Shown: in pieces, positions 8,821 through 18,599 of the stretch
Layout: each line of letters begins with the position of its first letter
Numbering within the stretch: the first letter of the stretch is position 1
Assembly: GCA_900642245.1 (NCBI GenBank)
Contig: CAAAJI010000011.1
Location: 4,301-30,253 of the forward strand
Direction of reading: 5' to 3'
DNA from: Fragilaria radians
Lineage: Eukaryota; Bacillariophyta; Fragilariophyceae; Fragilariales; Fragilariaceae
DNA length: 25,953 nt
Made by a program: the position numbers and the translations under genes
The notes under the pieces: generated by a model
The model's database searches: none
What the model was told of the DNA's origin: nothing
What the model saw: only the letters and a program-made list of their open reading frames with translations

Positions 8821-9753
8821 AGCTCACTTGGACAGGGCATGTAGAAAATACTTGCATCTTTTTGAAACCCATGAAAAAGCTGTATATCTGGGGTTACTGT
8901 GGCTATGATTCGGGCCAAACAGTTGTAGTATTGCACAGGAGTATGTTGTCCACTCGGTTCCCACAAGATTGTGGAAGTCCAAACTTGCAGGACTGTGCTG
9001 AATGTAGAACACAGTATGTGATGAACGTTTGACAAAGAACAACAGCGCCTTTTCTCCCACTATTGTTTGAACAATATGGTGCGGAATAAATGTTTTGCTT
9101 TGAAAGGATCAAGCCACACGTCTTGCATTTCTTGAGACCTCAATTGAGGATATAAATCTTGGCAATAGCAGAATAAAAGAAACTTCCATTGAAACCAAGA
9201 TTTTGAAATGCCTGGATTACCCACCAATATGGACCAATGTTTGTTTCCAACACACTGGAACAGGGCAATTCATCTGGACGAAGAAACAAAAACTGTGGTA
9301 CGTGTTCCCCATCTCTCTTGGAATGGGCATTGGCAACTTTATTGCATACAGACAGCCATCAAAGTCATGCTCAGGTTCTGGAATCAAATATACTGGAGTC
9401 AAAATATTTGATTCCTTTCAAAGGTTACCAGAAGTCATTCTTTTCAATTAAATTAAACTTCTATCCTCTTTCCATTTGTCTGCTGGTTTAAGACAAATAG
9501 TGGCCTTTTGAATTGCTTCAACCCAAGCAGAAAAGGACTCATTTGGTTTGGCATTATATGTCTGCAGCATTCTGTCTACGTTGCCATCACTTCCACCCAT
9601 GTAGAATGCTCCAAAGTATAAAGGAAGAAAGAAGGCAGTTGATTGAAAAGTTCGACTGATGAAGCCATATGCTCTGTGAAGAAAGAGGAGGTGGATAAGT
9701 AAGACAATAGAGTAGTTGAAGAATTTGGAAGTTAGAAAAATGAAAAGAAACAT
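8821..9753 (-). pseudogene. Unrecognised decayed coding relic, present only in unit A
   Basis: On the reverse strand a single frame stays readable for about 310 codons with about five stops. Open parts include FYMGGSDGNVDRMLQTY and ESFSAWVEAIQKATICLKPA (9753-9448), PEPEHDFDGCLYAIKLPMP (9402-9217) and RSSHTVFYIQHSPASLDF with TEWTTYSCAILQLFGPNH (9060-8824). Constancy of frame across the stops suggests one former gene. I do not recognise the family. It sits in the block that replaces the copia polymerase region of unit B, so it may be part of another mobile element. The other two frames near 8780-9110 are also open, which weakens the frame choice at that end. Confidence 0.4.
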
Positions 9754-10437
9754 TCAAGAGAATTTTGAAGTAACACAGTTGGCTGAATCAAATAATGAGC
9801 CTAATTTGGTATTAACATCAAGGGCTTGCTTATGCCTTAGTTTTCTTGCAGAATTGAGAAAGGTGAAAATTCCATTTTTGTATGGGAGGACTTTACTGCA
9901 TGCAAGGGATATTATTGCTATGGGATTACTGAGATTAAATCTTAACAGTCTTCATCCATGACTGACTCGTAACTACATCATTCCACTCTGCAAATGTTTT
10001 GTTACATATTGCCACACCTCAACTCTTCAAACACTAAAATGGTAGGGAAAATTACTTCTCTCACAGTTTCAGTACAAAATTAGGTGTTGAGAAAAAAGAA
10101 ACAGAAGCTAGACAATACATTGCTAAAAGAAACCTCCTATCACTGACACAATGTCTCCAGATTTTTCAGAACCAATGCTACACGCAACGGAAGGTAATGA
10201 GGTAGTACAATTAAAGGAAGAAACAAAGATATTAAGATGATATAGAAAAGTTCACAGTAAAGATGAAGAAATTTCAAGCCATACTGGAATCAATTGTGTT
10301 TCATGTAGGAAACCTTGCTCCTTCTTTGTATAGATATCCTAATTGGTTGCACGCTTGAAGCAATTAATTTAGTAACTTACGAATGAAGTGTGAAGAGGCT
10401 CTCTAACACATTTAATCTTCATTATATTTAAGAAGCT
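9754..10437. other. Unit A-specific stretch without recognisable gene
   Basis: There is no convincing frame, RNA or repeat. It belongs to the block 8795-10437 that has no counterpart in unit B. Similarity to unit B resumes at about 10438 (TTTGGG.AAATTGTTG). Confidence 0.5.
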
Positions 10438-10439
10438 TT

Positions 10440-11290
10440 CTTCATTTGGGCAAATTGTTGTTAGCACATAATTCTACTCTTGGGCTAATTGTTGTTCGTA
10501 TATTGATTTTTATTCATTTGATTTGTTTGAAATTTCTGGACTCAAGGACTATGTGTATTCTTCGTTTTTCTGAAAGGAAGGAAGATTGTTCATTACGTCC
10601 TGTGGCAACATCAACTTCTATTTTTACTTTACCTATTTGAATCCTATAGAAAAATGCTGTTTCTTGGGAAGGCTGACTGTAAAGGCCTTCTTAGCCTTCC
10701 CTTTCCCAAATTTCAACTCTTCGTTGTTTCCTTCTAACACCATTCTCACTTCAATAGGTTAAGAGATTCACGTAAGGTTAAGCTAAATCCTAATCTTCAT
10801 TATTTCCTTCTAATACCATTCGTACTTCAGCAGGTTGAGGGATTCACGAAAGGTTAAGCCTTGCCAATATCAGAATATTCGCTTCTTAAAGAAATATTTC
10901 AAGAATGCAGAAACATCTGCACCTTCAGTTTACTTGAAGAATTTCTCAAATCTATTGCCAATGGTGATTACATCATTACTGAAAGCTATTCTCATATTGT
11001 AAATATGGATACTATCAATGGAATCAAGAATCCACTTATTGGGGTGATCGCCAGTAGGAACTTTTATCCTGCATCTCTTACAATAGCGCCATTTCAGCTA
11101 CCCATTGTTCGAGTCCCTCTACCTGTACTAACACTGCCCTCATTTCGAAAAAAGTGGCCATATGCATTGTGTTGGTGTAATATAAATCTCATTTTAAGTG
11201 TGACTCCGGCTGCTTTCCTACCTACAATTGTAAGGCCAACTGCTCTCCTACTCATTGGACGAATCAAATGATTCCAAATTTCACCCAAAA
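10440..11290 (-). pseudogene. Decayed reverse-strand coding relic, unit A copy
   Basis: Read on the reverse strand with frame changes, this block gives protein-like stretches shared with unit B: SRRAVGLTIVGRKAAGVTLK, CKRCRIKVPTG, NKWILDSIDSIHIYN, TEGADVSAFLKYFFKKRIF, LTFRESLNLLK, EVRMVLEGNNEE, KVKIEVDVATGRNEQSSFL and SEKRRIHIVLES. Several stops and at least two frameshifts separate them. A 76-bp tandem duplication lies inside and repeats the LNLLK...EVRMVLEGNNE part. I cannot name the family. The forward frame over 10861-11271 needs a TTG start and is not kept in unit B, so I treat it as the antisense shadow. Confidence 0.4.
10727..10859. repeat. Imperfect tandem duplication, two 57-bp units 76 bp apart (unit A)
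   Basis: The units 10727-10783 and 10803-10859 both read TTTCCTTCTAA.ACCATTC at the start and end AAGGTTAAGC. Unit B has the same pair, so the duplication predates the split of the two units. Confidence 0.75.
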
Positions 11291-11722
11291 CATTTTATAA
11301 ACTTTTATTGAGCATACAATGAGGAAATATACTTCAAACTGGTTCGAATTCATGTGATTTCTTTCACAAAGGCATTGATTGCGCACAAATATCTAGTTCC
11401 ATCAGGGATCACTGTAAGGATTTTCCTACCACATTCTGAGGTGAACTTGATGCTCTTGTTTTGTGAAGTTCTCGCTTAGTTATTTTTAATGCTCATTTTC
11501 ACTATCACCATAACAAACGTATTAAGAACACTGCCTCATTTTAAAGTTATCAAGTCAAATATTTCCCTAGAGCAAATGTATTTATGACGTATCGTCAAAT
11601 TTTAGTAATGTTTTTTTCTGCATCTTTGACAAAAAAAATACAATACGAGCATTGGAACGTCAAGTATTTGTTTCGCCAGCATTTTTTCTCTCTTAAACGA
11701 TCTGCTCTTACAGAGGCAGGCC
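11291..11722. other. Upstream region of the fucosyltransferase-like gene (unit A)
   Basis: AT-rich, with no open frame of interest. It aligns with 22250-22687 in unit B with small indels, and presumably holds the promoter and 5' UTR of the downstream gene. The last bases before the ATG differ strongly between the units (CAGAGGCAGGCC against CTCTAAA). Confidence 0.4.
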
Positions 11723-12625
11723 ATGAGAGCAGGGGATGCCACACAACGACGACGTAATCCGCCTCAATCGAATACAATATCCAAAAGCGTAACCTCGGAA
11801 GTTACATCTGATGATGGAGCAAAGAGAAAGCGTAAACGTGAAGCTGTATCACCAATGACATTCTTGACAATTGTTATGCTGGGAGTATGTGTCATCTTTG
11901 TGATTTCAATTGTAATTATGAAAAAATCACACCGAAGTAGTATGACGAAATCAGTAGCACCAAAACAATTGGAGGCTGATTCGGAAGCTTCAACAATCGA
12001 TGTGGACGATGATATGAAACAAGTATTTCCTGATGTGTCATCGGATCGAAATGATAATCGGAATCTTGCAAGTCCCAAGGAAGGATTCATTTCTAAAGTC
12101 AAGCATGTCAATGAAAAATCAAAAGTCAATAATTCTCCAACACAGTCGCATGAGGATGAAACAGTTTTGGCGCTTTTGTATCCCCCTGGCCTAATGGGTG
12201 GATATAGAAATCAAGTCATTCGTTTGCTTAGTCTGGTCGTAACCGCAATTCAACGTAAGATTAGTAACCTACTGCTACCCTCGCTCTTGTGGTCAACACA
12301 AGTTGTATGGGATGGAAATGAAACCTGGGTTCCTATTCCACATGATTTAATTTTTGATGTGGAACATTGGAATTCATTGGTTCGACAAAAACGCGAAGAA
12401 TCTTCACTTCATTCTTTTCCACTTCTTGTGAACGAAACTACATCTTTGGATTGTTGGACACATTCTTATTCATCAACGTCATCTTCGACTAATGGGCTGG
12501 TAGAGGAAGTTCTGAAACGCGGATTTCTAAGTCCTATTGCAAATTTGTCACGATCTCTGGTAACCAGAGAGTGGGTAACTAATTTACGGAAATTGGATTT
12601 GTTACCCAACGTGACATCCTATTAC
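11723..12625 (+). CDS. Fucosyltransferase-like type II membrane protein, 5' half, cut by gap (unit A)
   Basis: The ATG at 11723 opens 301 codons that end at the Ns after ...PNVTSYY. The protein has a short basic cytoplasmic tail (KRKRKRE), one membrane segment at about 45-66 and the first part of a lumenal domain with YPPGLMGGYRNQ. It matches the complete copy at 22688-24487 without indels. About 12 of 23 base differences change the amino acid; five of these fall within the first 30 codons. The predicted frame reading on through the Ns is meaningless. The truncation is an assembly edge, not a mutation that can be seen. Confidence 0.85.
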
Positions 12626-12645
12626 NNNNNNNNNNNNNNNNNNNN
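12626..12645. other. Assembly gap, 20 Ns
   Basis: Twenty unknown bases join the middle of a forward gene to the middle of a reverse gene. The round number suggests a placeholder, not a measured distance. Both flanks are interrupted copies of genes found complete elsewhere in the window. Confidence 0.98.
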
Positions 12646-14522
12646 ATCCCAATGAACATCAGGAATTTCGACTTGGTTTTCACGCAACGACGACGGGGCA
12701 ACTATCCCCATGGCATAATCGAAATGTTTTGCCTCAACTACAATACTGTCCAAGATCTTTTTGTCAACCTTGTCCTTATCAAAGTCAATGAGACCAATCT
12801 TACTGCGAATGCATTCGAGTGCAGCTTCCATACATAATTGCTGAATGTCAGCACCCACATAACCGTGAGAATTGCGAGCAAGGAGTTCGAGATCCACATC
12901 CTTCGCAAGTCGCATATCTCTAGTCTTTATTTGGAGGATCTCCAATCGTCCCTCCGTATCGGGAATACCCATATCCAGTTCTCGGTCAAAGCGACCAGGA
13001 CGGCGTAAGGCTGGCTCAATCACAGAAGGCCTATTAGTCGCAGCCATGACGACAACCTTAGATGTGGGTTTTAGTCCGTCCATTAGTGTGAGAAGCTGAG
13101 AAACAATGCGCTTTTCGACCTCACCACCAGCCTTTTCACGTTTCGGAGCGATAGAATCTAGTTCGTCAATAAAGATAATCGCGCCATTGTAATCCTCAGC
13201 ATTAGCTTCGGCATCTTCGAAAGCACGTCGCAGATTGGTTTCACTTTCTCCTGCTCGTTTGGAAATGACTTCAGGGCCATTAATAACGAAAAAGTAAGCT
13301 CCAGTTTCTGCCGCAACCGCTCTTGCCAATGCCGTTTTTCCACATCCAGAAGGACCAGTCAATAAGACACCACGAGGTGGATTGATACCTAATCTTTGCC
13401 ACAACTCTGGATGACGAAGGGGAAGCTCGACTAGTTCCCTTACGGCTGCCAAATGCTTGCGTGCACCTCCGATAGTATCATATCCTGCACCCTCCAAGTC
13501 ATCCACTTCATTGCGGTCGACGGGCTCTCCCTCACATTCTAGTACTGTATCATCTACAACAACACACGCAGAATCGCTATCTACTTCGACAGAATCGATT
13601 TCCACACATTGAAATTCCAGTTTTCCGTTGGGTCCATCAATGTGAAACGAATCCCCTCGATGTAATGTTCGGAACTTGCCTTCAAAGTATGGTCGAAGAT
13701 ACGATTCAAATATATCGCTACTGTCCTCCGAAGTTAAGCCTGCTGATTCCAAAGAGTCGCGGTAGGGTAATATCAATACGGCTCTTCCAAACTTGACATC
13801 CGGTGCCGGAACGACGGTCACGGAATCCCCAGCTCGAACCCCAGCATTCTTCATGGCGTCTGAGGATAGTCCCAAGGAATTTGAGTCATCCGTGGAAGTA
13901 TCGGCCATGGTGGCAACCGATGCCAATGTTCTCTTGCCGCGTTTGCCCTGAATGCGGACTGTGTCACCATCGAACAGAGACAACCGTTCCATTGCCGATT
14001 CAGTCATGCCGACTACAGTGTGACCTTCTTCCGTGTCATATGAAAATACCTTCATTGAATTACGAGATGATGATTGCTTCAATATTGCCTGCGATAAATC
14101 CTGTGTTTGAGAAGCATCAGTTTGATCTGGTACAACAGATGATGCTTTCGAAGCCTTCGATGTTTTCTTGCTCTTCTTTTCTTTCTTTTTCTTCTTTGAA
14201 GATGATTTGGTATTCTCGGTTTCCTCTTCATCAGCGTGTGCTACAATAGAGGAAAGTGACATTATATCAGAGTCAGTGCCATGATAATGGAAATATAGAT
14301 CAACAAATCATATACATTTTAAGGACATCAAATGATGCATGGACAAAACCTACCAGTGGAACCACCCCGAGGAGCATTCAATATGTGATGATGCTTCTTC
14401 CATTCCTTAGTAGCAAACGCGGTAATCGATGGATTTGCAATCTGTGGAACCCAAGCAAATCTTGCTTCAACAACTCCAATTGTCAAACAGAGCCCAACGA
14501 AGGCTGAATAGGATAATCTCAT
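12646..14522 (-). CDS. Cdc48-type ATPase with signal peptide, 3' part missing at gap (unit B)
   Basis: Exon 1 (14522-14354) and most of exon 2 (14240-12646) of the same gene as 4949-2018. It covers the signal peptide, transit-like region, N domain and D1, then stops at the Ns just before D2 (...EIPDVHWD). Splice sites are unchanged. In the exon 2 overlap only one residue differs (DGPNGK here, DGPSGK in unit A) despite about 29 base differences. In exon 1 all five base differences change residues (D/E, G/W, T/A, V/I, N/K). So the ATPase is under strong purifying selection in both copies, which argues that both are, or were until recently, functional. Confidence 0.93.
14241..14353 (-). other. 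Cdc48 intron 1, unit B
   Basis: It has the same length (113 nt), donor GTAGGT and acceptor CTATTGTAG as in unit A. Confidence 0.83.
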
Positions 14523-15152
14523 GATTTCAATCGCAAGTCTATGGCCTTAACGATATTGTCAATATGTGTGTGTGTGTATACGGAGATATAAGAATGTAAG
14601 AATCAACCTTGTATTTGTATGTCTGGCTTTTGTGTCGTTCAAGGGCCCTGAAGTAGAAAAAAAAAGTATAACAACCCGATCTGGTGCTTCGTACGTCGTT
14701 TTCCAAGTTGAGGGATTCCACTCCCAAGAGTCTCCACTTTTGATGGCAATCAAAATTGTAACGTGTATGTGGTTGGGAGTTCAATCACATCAGGAATCTT
14801 AATTTGATTTTCTCAAAATTTGAATTGTTTCCACGTGTCCATGTCCCATCATCAAACACAAATCGAAATTCTAATTGAGGGTTGAGGGCTTTCGATCAAG
14901 TGCGAGTACGAGTAGCTATGATTGATTTAATTCCCTTTGTTTCACAACACCACAAAAGTGAATTGCTGTTAACTGCAACATTGAACTTAAATTGAAATAG
15001 ACTGAAAAAATTGAAAAAGATTCACTGTAATATTGTATGTAAGGTATGATGATCTTTCATGTCTTTGGTTTTAACTGCAGCATTATATGTTTTGTTAATA
15101 ATCCTTCTATTAAAATAAAATTGGAATCTCTTTCCTTCATGGACGTTTTAAC
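14523..15152. promoter_or_regulatory. Upstream region of Cdc48, unit B
   Basis: Counterpart of 4950-5584. No gene is seen. It keeps the CACGTG at 14832-14837; the TG run is longer here (GTGTGTGTGT near 14566). It diverges from unit A between about 15093 and 15180. Confidence 0.3.
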
Positions 15153-15957
15153 TTACTTGTTGAGAATCAAACTTTCTATACTTAGTATTATGGCTACTGA
15201 TGTTTCCAGTATTAAGCCTGTAGTAAAAGGGGGGTTAGTGTCTTGCTTGACTCTGGTTTGAGGCAAATCCTGTACTCTTATCTCCATATTCATATTATCC
15301 GTGAACACCTGAATTTCTGGGATCTCGTACAGGCGCTCAAATTCATCAGAAAAATCATCAATGTCAATGACATTGCTTTTGTGAGGCTCTGGATTAAATT
15401 TAGCACGTTTTTCCACCTGCTCTGCTATTGAACTGCTGCAGTTCGCTAAGTAAAGCCGACATAAGCTGATTGCTAGGCAATCCCATGCTACGCTTCATGA
15501 AGTGTTTCTGCTCCTGTCTTGCCATTGTACTACAGTACTTAAGGGTGAATGAATTTAGGGCAGTTTTGAATGACTCGTCATTCCAGAAATGACCTTCTGG
15601 CAGCTTGGAAAGAACATTTTGCCAGTTAGCCAGTGGTATTCCACTTAAGAGCAGTGTTATGGTCCCTACCCAATGGTTGACGCCGTTTATCCGGGCTTGC
15701 TGCATGTAATCATTGAGCGTTGCTCGGAACTTACAGTAGCTTTCTACCGTATGGCCCGTCCATGGGTTATAGGTCTTCTCGTAGATGCTCAACATTGCTT
15801 GGGCAGGGTTTCTACAAAGCTTGTCCTTTACCTTATCCACTTCCAACTCCGTCGCATCTTGTTTGGGATACAAGGGGATCGGGGCTTGAAATTTTGGATT
15901 TTTGGTGACTTGCATTTTGAACCCGCGTGATTTTTGTGGTACCATCTTGGAGAGCAT
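15153..15957 (-). pseudogene. Retroelement gag-like relic, unit B copy (zinc knuckle deleted)
   Basis: The frame 15957-15400 (185 codons) starts MLSKMVPQKSRGFKM and continues with a capsid-like domain: TVESYCKFRATLNDYMQQAR, then NHWVGTITLLLSGIPLANWQ, then WNDESFKTALNSFTLKYCST and NQLMSALLSELQQFN. A deletion then shifts into a second frame (15416-15153) that holds the acidic C-terminal part also seen in unit A. The zinc-knuckle segment is absent. The capsid-like part is what makes the gag reading likely. No pol genes remain. Confidence 0.5.
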
Positions 15958-17353
15958 GTTTTGTGAACTGCTGGGGTTGCTTATCTTCCCACGTTGGATT
16001 TATCCTCAAGAGAGTGTTTACACTATGACTTAGCCTGTAGGATCAAGATGTAGAAATAGAACAAAAATTAAAGAATTGCAAAAATAGCAATTATCTAGAA
16101 ATTATAAGAAAAAAGGTAGAATCTAGAATTAATAAGGTACTTATTGAAGAGAGCCTTCTGATCGGTTCATCAAGAATTCATTGCTGTTCTTCGTGTTCAA
16201 AAAAGAAAACTTGCTAAAAATGGATTTCTCTCTTCATTTCTAAGAGAGAAACCTGTTAATAGGTTTTGCTTTAAAAATCTAACTAGAAAACTGAATAATA
16301 GGTTCTCTCTTTTAGGGCTTAACTTCCTAACAGGAGATCTTATTATTTGATAGACTTTCTTTAAACCTTTCCAAAAGGAGAAAGCTACATATTTATGCCT
16401 GTGCAGGATTTACCTCACAACAGCATGGCACTAGAAGGTCAAGTCAACTACCAAAGCCATCAGCCATCCTAAGAGGTGAGAATTGGTTGCCTATATTTCT
16501 AAAGTTGAAATAAATGCAACCAATCATCAGCTTTTATTATAGTCTAATTTTTTGAATCAATTCAGCACTCTGATTTGCACCCAAAATGTACCGGCTTGAG
16601 GCAATGTGGAAGCTGGATAGAGAACTATTCTTCCAGGCAATGCAAGGGACAAAGAAATTATAGCACACACGGGTAAAGGTGTATGTTACATTGTCAAGTA
16701 GAACTCAATACCAAGGCGGTAACAAGTCCTATTTGCCATGTAAACGGAGGCTATCGGCAGGGAGGTGCGCAAATGGAAAGCAAGAATCAATATTGATACT
16801 TCTGTTTCTTTTTACTTACAAGCATCGAAGTCAATATGAGAGTACATTACAGCATGGCTATTTTTCAGCCATTTTGTCACTTTTTAACCTAACTATTTAC
16901 AGTTTTGAAATCATCATTTCTGCTCCTTACAATGAAGCTTGGATATCATTGTTGTCAATCCGTCATAGTGATTATAATGCTTGGTCAAATTCACATGACC
17001 CATTTTATTGCATGCCATTGATTGATGAAGTGATGTCAAGAAATTTGTTCTGTGTATGCTTCTTTGATATTGAATCAGCAAATTGACACATGCAACATGG
17101 TATCTTATTTTATTCATCTTAATATGATGTTGGTGCCAAATTAAATTTGAAAAGAAAAGCAGTCAAACGAAAATCAAATTTAAGGTTTGTAAAACCATAT
17201 CTAATCATCAATCTCTAGTGACTCTCAATTATTTTGGAATGTTGCCTCAAAAGTGTCAGGTGGTAATTCCATTGCAATCCTGTCAAAGAATGTAGCACAA
17301 ATATTTGCTGCAAACAAAGCAGGTGTAGAGTCTTCAAAGTCAATGACCCCTTG
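15958..17353. other. Spacer with a unit B-specific 902-base segment
   Basis: 15958-16396 matches unit A. 16397-17298 is absent from unit A. Shared sequence resumes at AAATATTTGCTGC and leads into the copia LTR. In the extra segment I see no convincing gene. At its right end (17205-17353) a 50-codon frame reads NSIAILSKNVAQIFAANKAG and runs straight into the LTR, as if a coding sequence had been hit by the element. The frame 16679-17086 needs a GTG start and resembles no family I know. Confidence 0.45.
16226..16250. repeat. 9-bp inverted repeat (unit B)
   Basis: Same stem and loop as at 6368-6392, with no change in either arm. Confidence 0.4.
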
Positions 17354-17605
17354 TGTTGAGGAATGATGAGAATCATTTTGTCAGTGATGACGTATAAATG
17401 TGAAATGCGTATTTTTATGAGAGTTACGTACCGGTATTTATTCCGACTGGTGTCAGCCACGTATGCATGACAGTGTCAACAAATTTTATGAGGATTTCTC
17501 ATATTTTGAGTTTTATTGCTGTTGCTAACCACAGTCAACAGATAGAATAACACATTAAAGTAAAGTAACATTGGTTGTTGCATTCATACAAGTGTTTTCT
17601 CAACA
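17354..17605 (+). repeat. Copia 5' LTR, 252 bp (unit B)
   Basis: It starts TGTTGAG and ends CTCAACA, the same length as the unit A LTR, with scattered differences. It keeps the TATAAAT. Both units have the same left flank ending CCTTG, so both descend from one insertion. Confidence 0.8.
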
Positions 17606-17626
17606 TAAAACTCAAAATACCTCACC

Positions 17627-18565
17627 ATGGTGACAGAGGTTTCGACATCAACCCTGCCAAGTATTGGAAGTGATCCTAATGCTTTGTCAGGACAAAACCG
17701 CAATCAATTCCGCAATTGCAGGATGTAGAATCAGAATAACCCCTTAATAAATCAAGTGATGAAGTTTGGGGGATGTGAACCCACATTGAAAGGACATATA
17801 TAATGATTCTGTTGGCGAGAGAAGCCCTGATCAATATATCAGCACAACCATGGAGATTGTCAATTATGTCGGGCGTACCCACAATAAATTTACATCTGAA
17901 CTCACTGATGCAGTCATAAGACTTGAGCTTGTTGACCCTGAGCCTCCTTCAGATCCTGATCCTGGTAGGATTTGAAATTTGGAAACTCGATATCAAAGAA
18001 CATCGAATGAGAATGCAGGAATATTCAAATTTTCCATCAGGTCTTTAATTTGTAATCTTGGGACAATGCACTGAAGCATTATATGATAAATTGAAATCTC
18101 ATTCATGCTTTGCAGCAGCATATCAAGACGGAATAGAATTGTTGACTCTAATTTAAGTGCTCACATATTCTTTTGAAGAAAGACGCAAATTATCAGATGC
18201 TTTATGTGATATAAAGGAGACAATTTATAACTTTAAACAGGAAAAGAATATGTCATTACAGAGATACCATGAATGTTTTTGCTCAGGTGGAAGTAATGGA
18301 GCAAGTTGGAATTACCATTGAAGATAAGAGTCTTGTACAATCCATAGCAACAACCAACTTGGGGATGGTACCTAATGAGAATGATAGGTCAGAAGCAAAA
18401 GAGCAATCATTAGCAATTAGATTTATACGAGGAAGTAACAAAAAATATAGAGGATATCTCGCGCATCTAAGAAACAGCTTTCTTGATCAAATGATAATTA
18501 TAAAATCAGAGAATATTGATATTGAATCAAAAACATTCAATAAGAAACTATTCTATGCACAGTAG
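17627..18565 (+). pseudogene. Copia gag, broken (unit B)
   Basis: The ATG at 17627 is followed by an early stop (RMstopNQ) and more stops. From 18269 a readable part gives VEVMEQVGITIEDKSLVQ, AKEQSLAIRFIRGSNKKYRG and YLAHLRNSFLDQM. Then a deletion of about 220 bases removes the zinc knuckle that unit A keeps. Gag would form the particle; this copy cannot. Confidence 0.65.
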
Positions 18566-18599
18566 GAGTGCAAAAAGAAAATGGAAAAGAATTTCTTTC

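Larger units (their letters stand above)
3073..12625. repeat. Repeated locus, unit A (left copy)
   Basis: The segment matches 12646-23590 in order and orientation: Cdc48, gag-like relic, copia LTR and gag, unknown relic, fucosyltransferase-like 5' half. The ends coincide with the Ns: 12625 pairs with 23590, and 3074 pairs with 12647. The Cdc48 exon 2 overlap (1,594 bases) has no indels and about 29 differences by eye. The fucosyltransferase-like overlap (903 bases) has about 23. Large indels are confined to transposon-derived stretches. Confidence 0.9.

Noticed and set aside
10861..11271. 136-codon forward frame
   Set aside because: It needs a TTG start, is shifted by an indel in unit B, and overlaps reverse-strand protein-like sequence kept in both units.
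12600..12660. Open frames reading through the Ns, suggesting a fusion of glycosyltransferase and Cdc48
   Set aside because: The frame passes only through unknown bases, and the two genes are on opposite strands. It is an artefact of the gap.
16679..17086. 135-codon forward frame in the unit B-specific segment
   Set aside because: It starts with GTG and has no recognisable domain; the opposite strand is also open for part of it.
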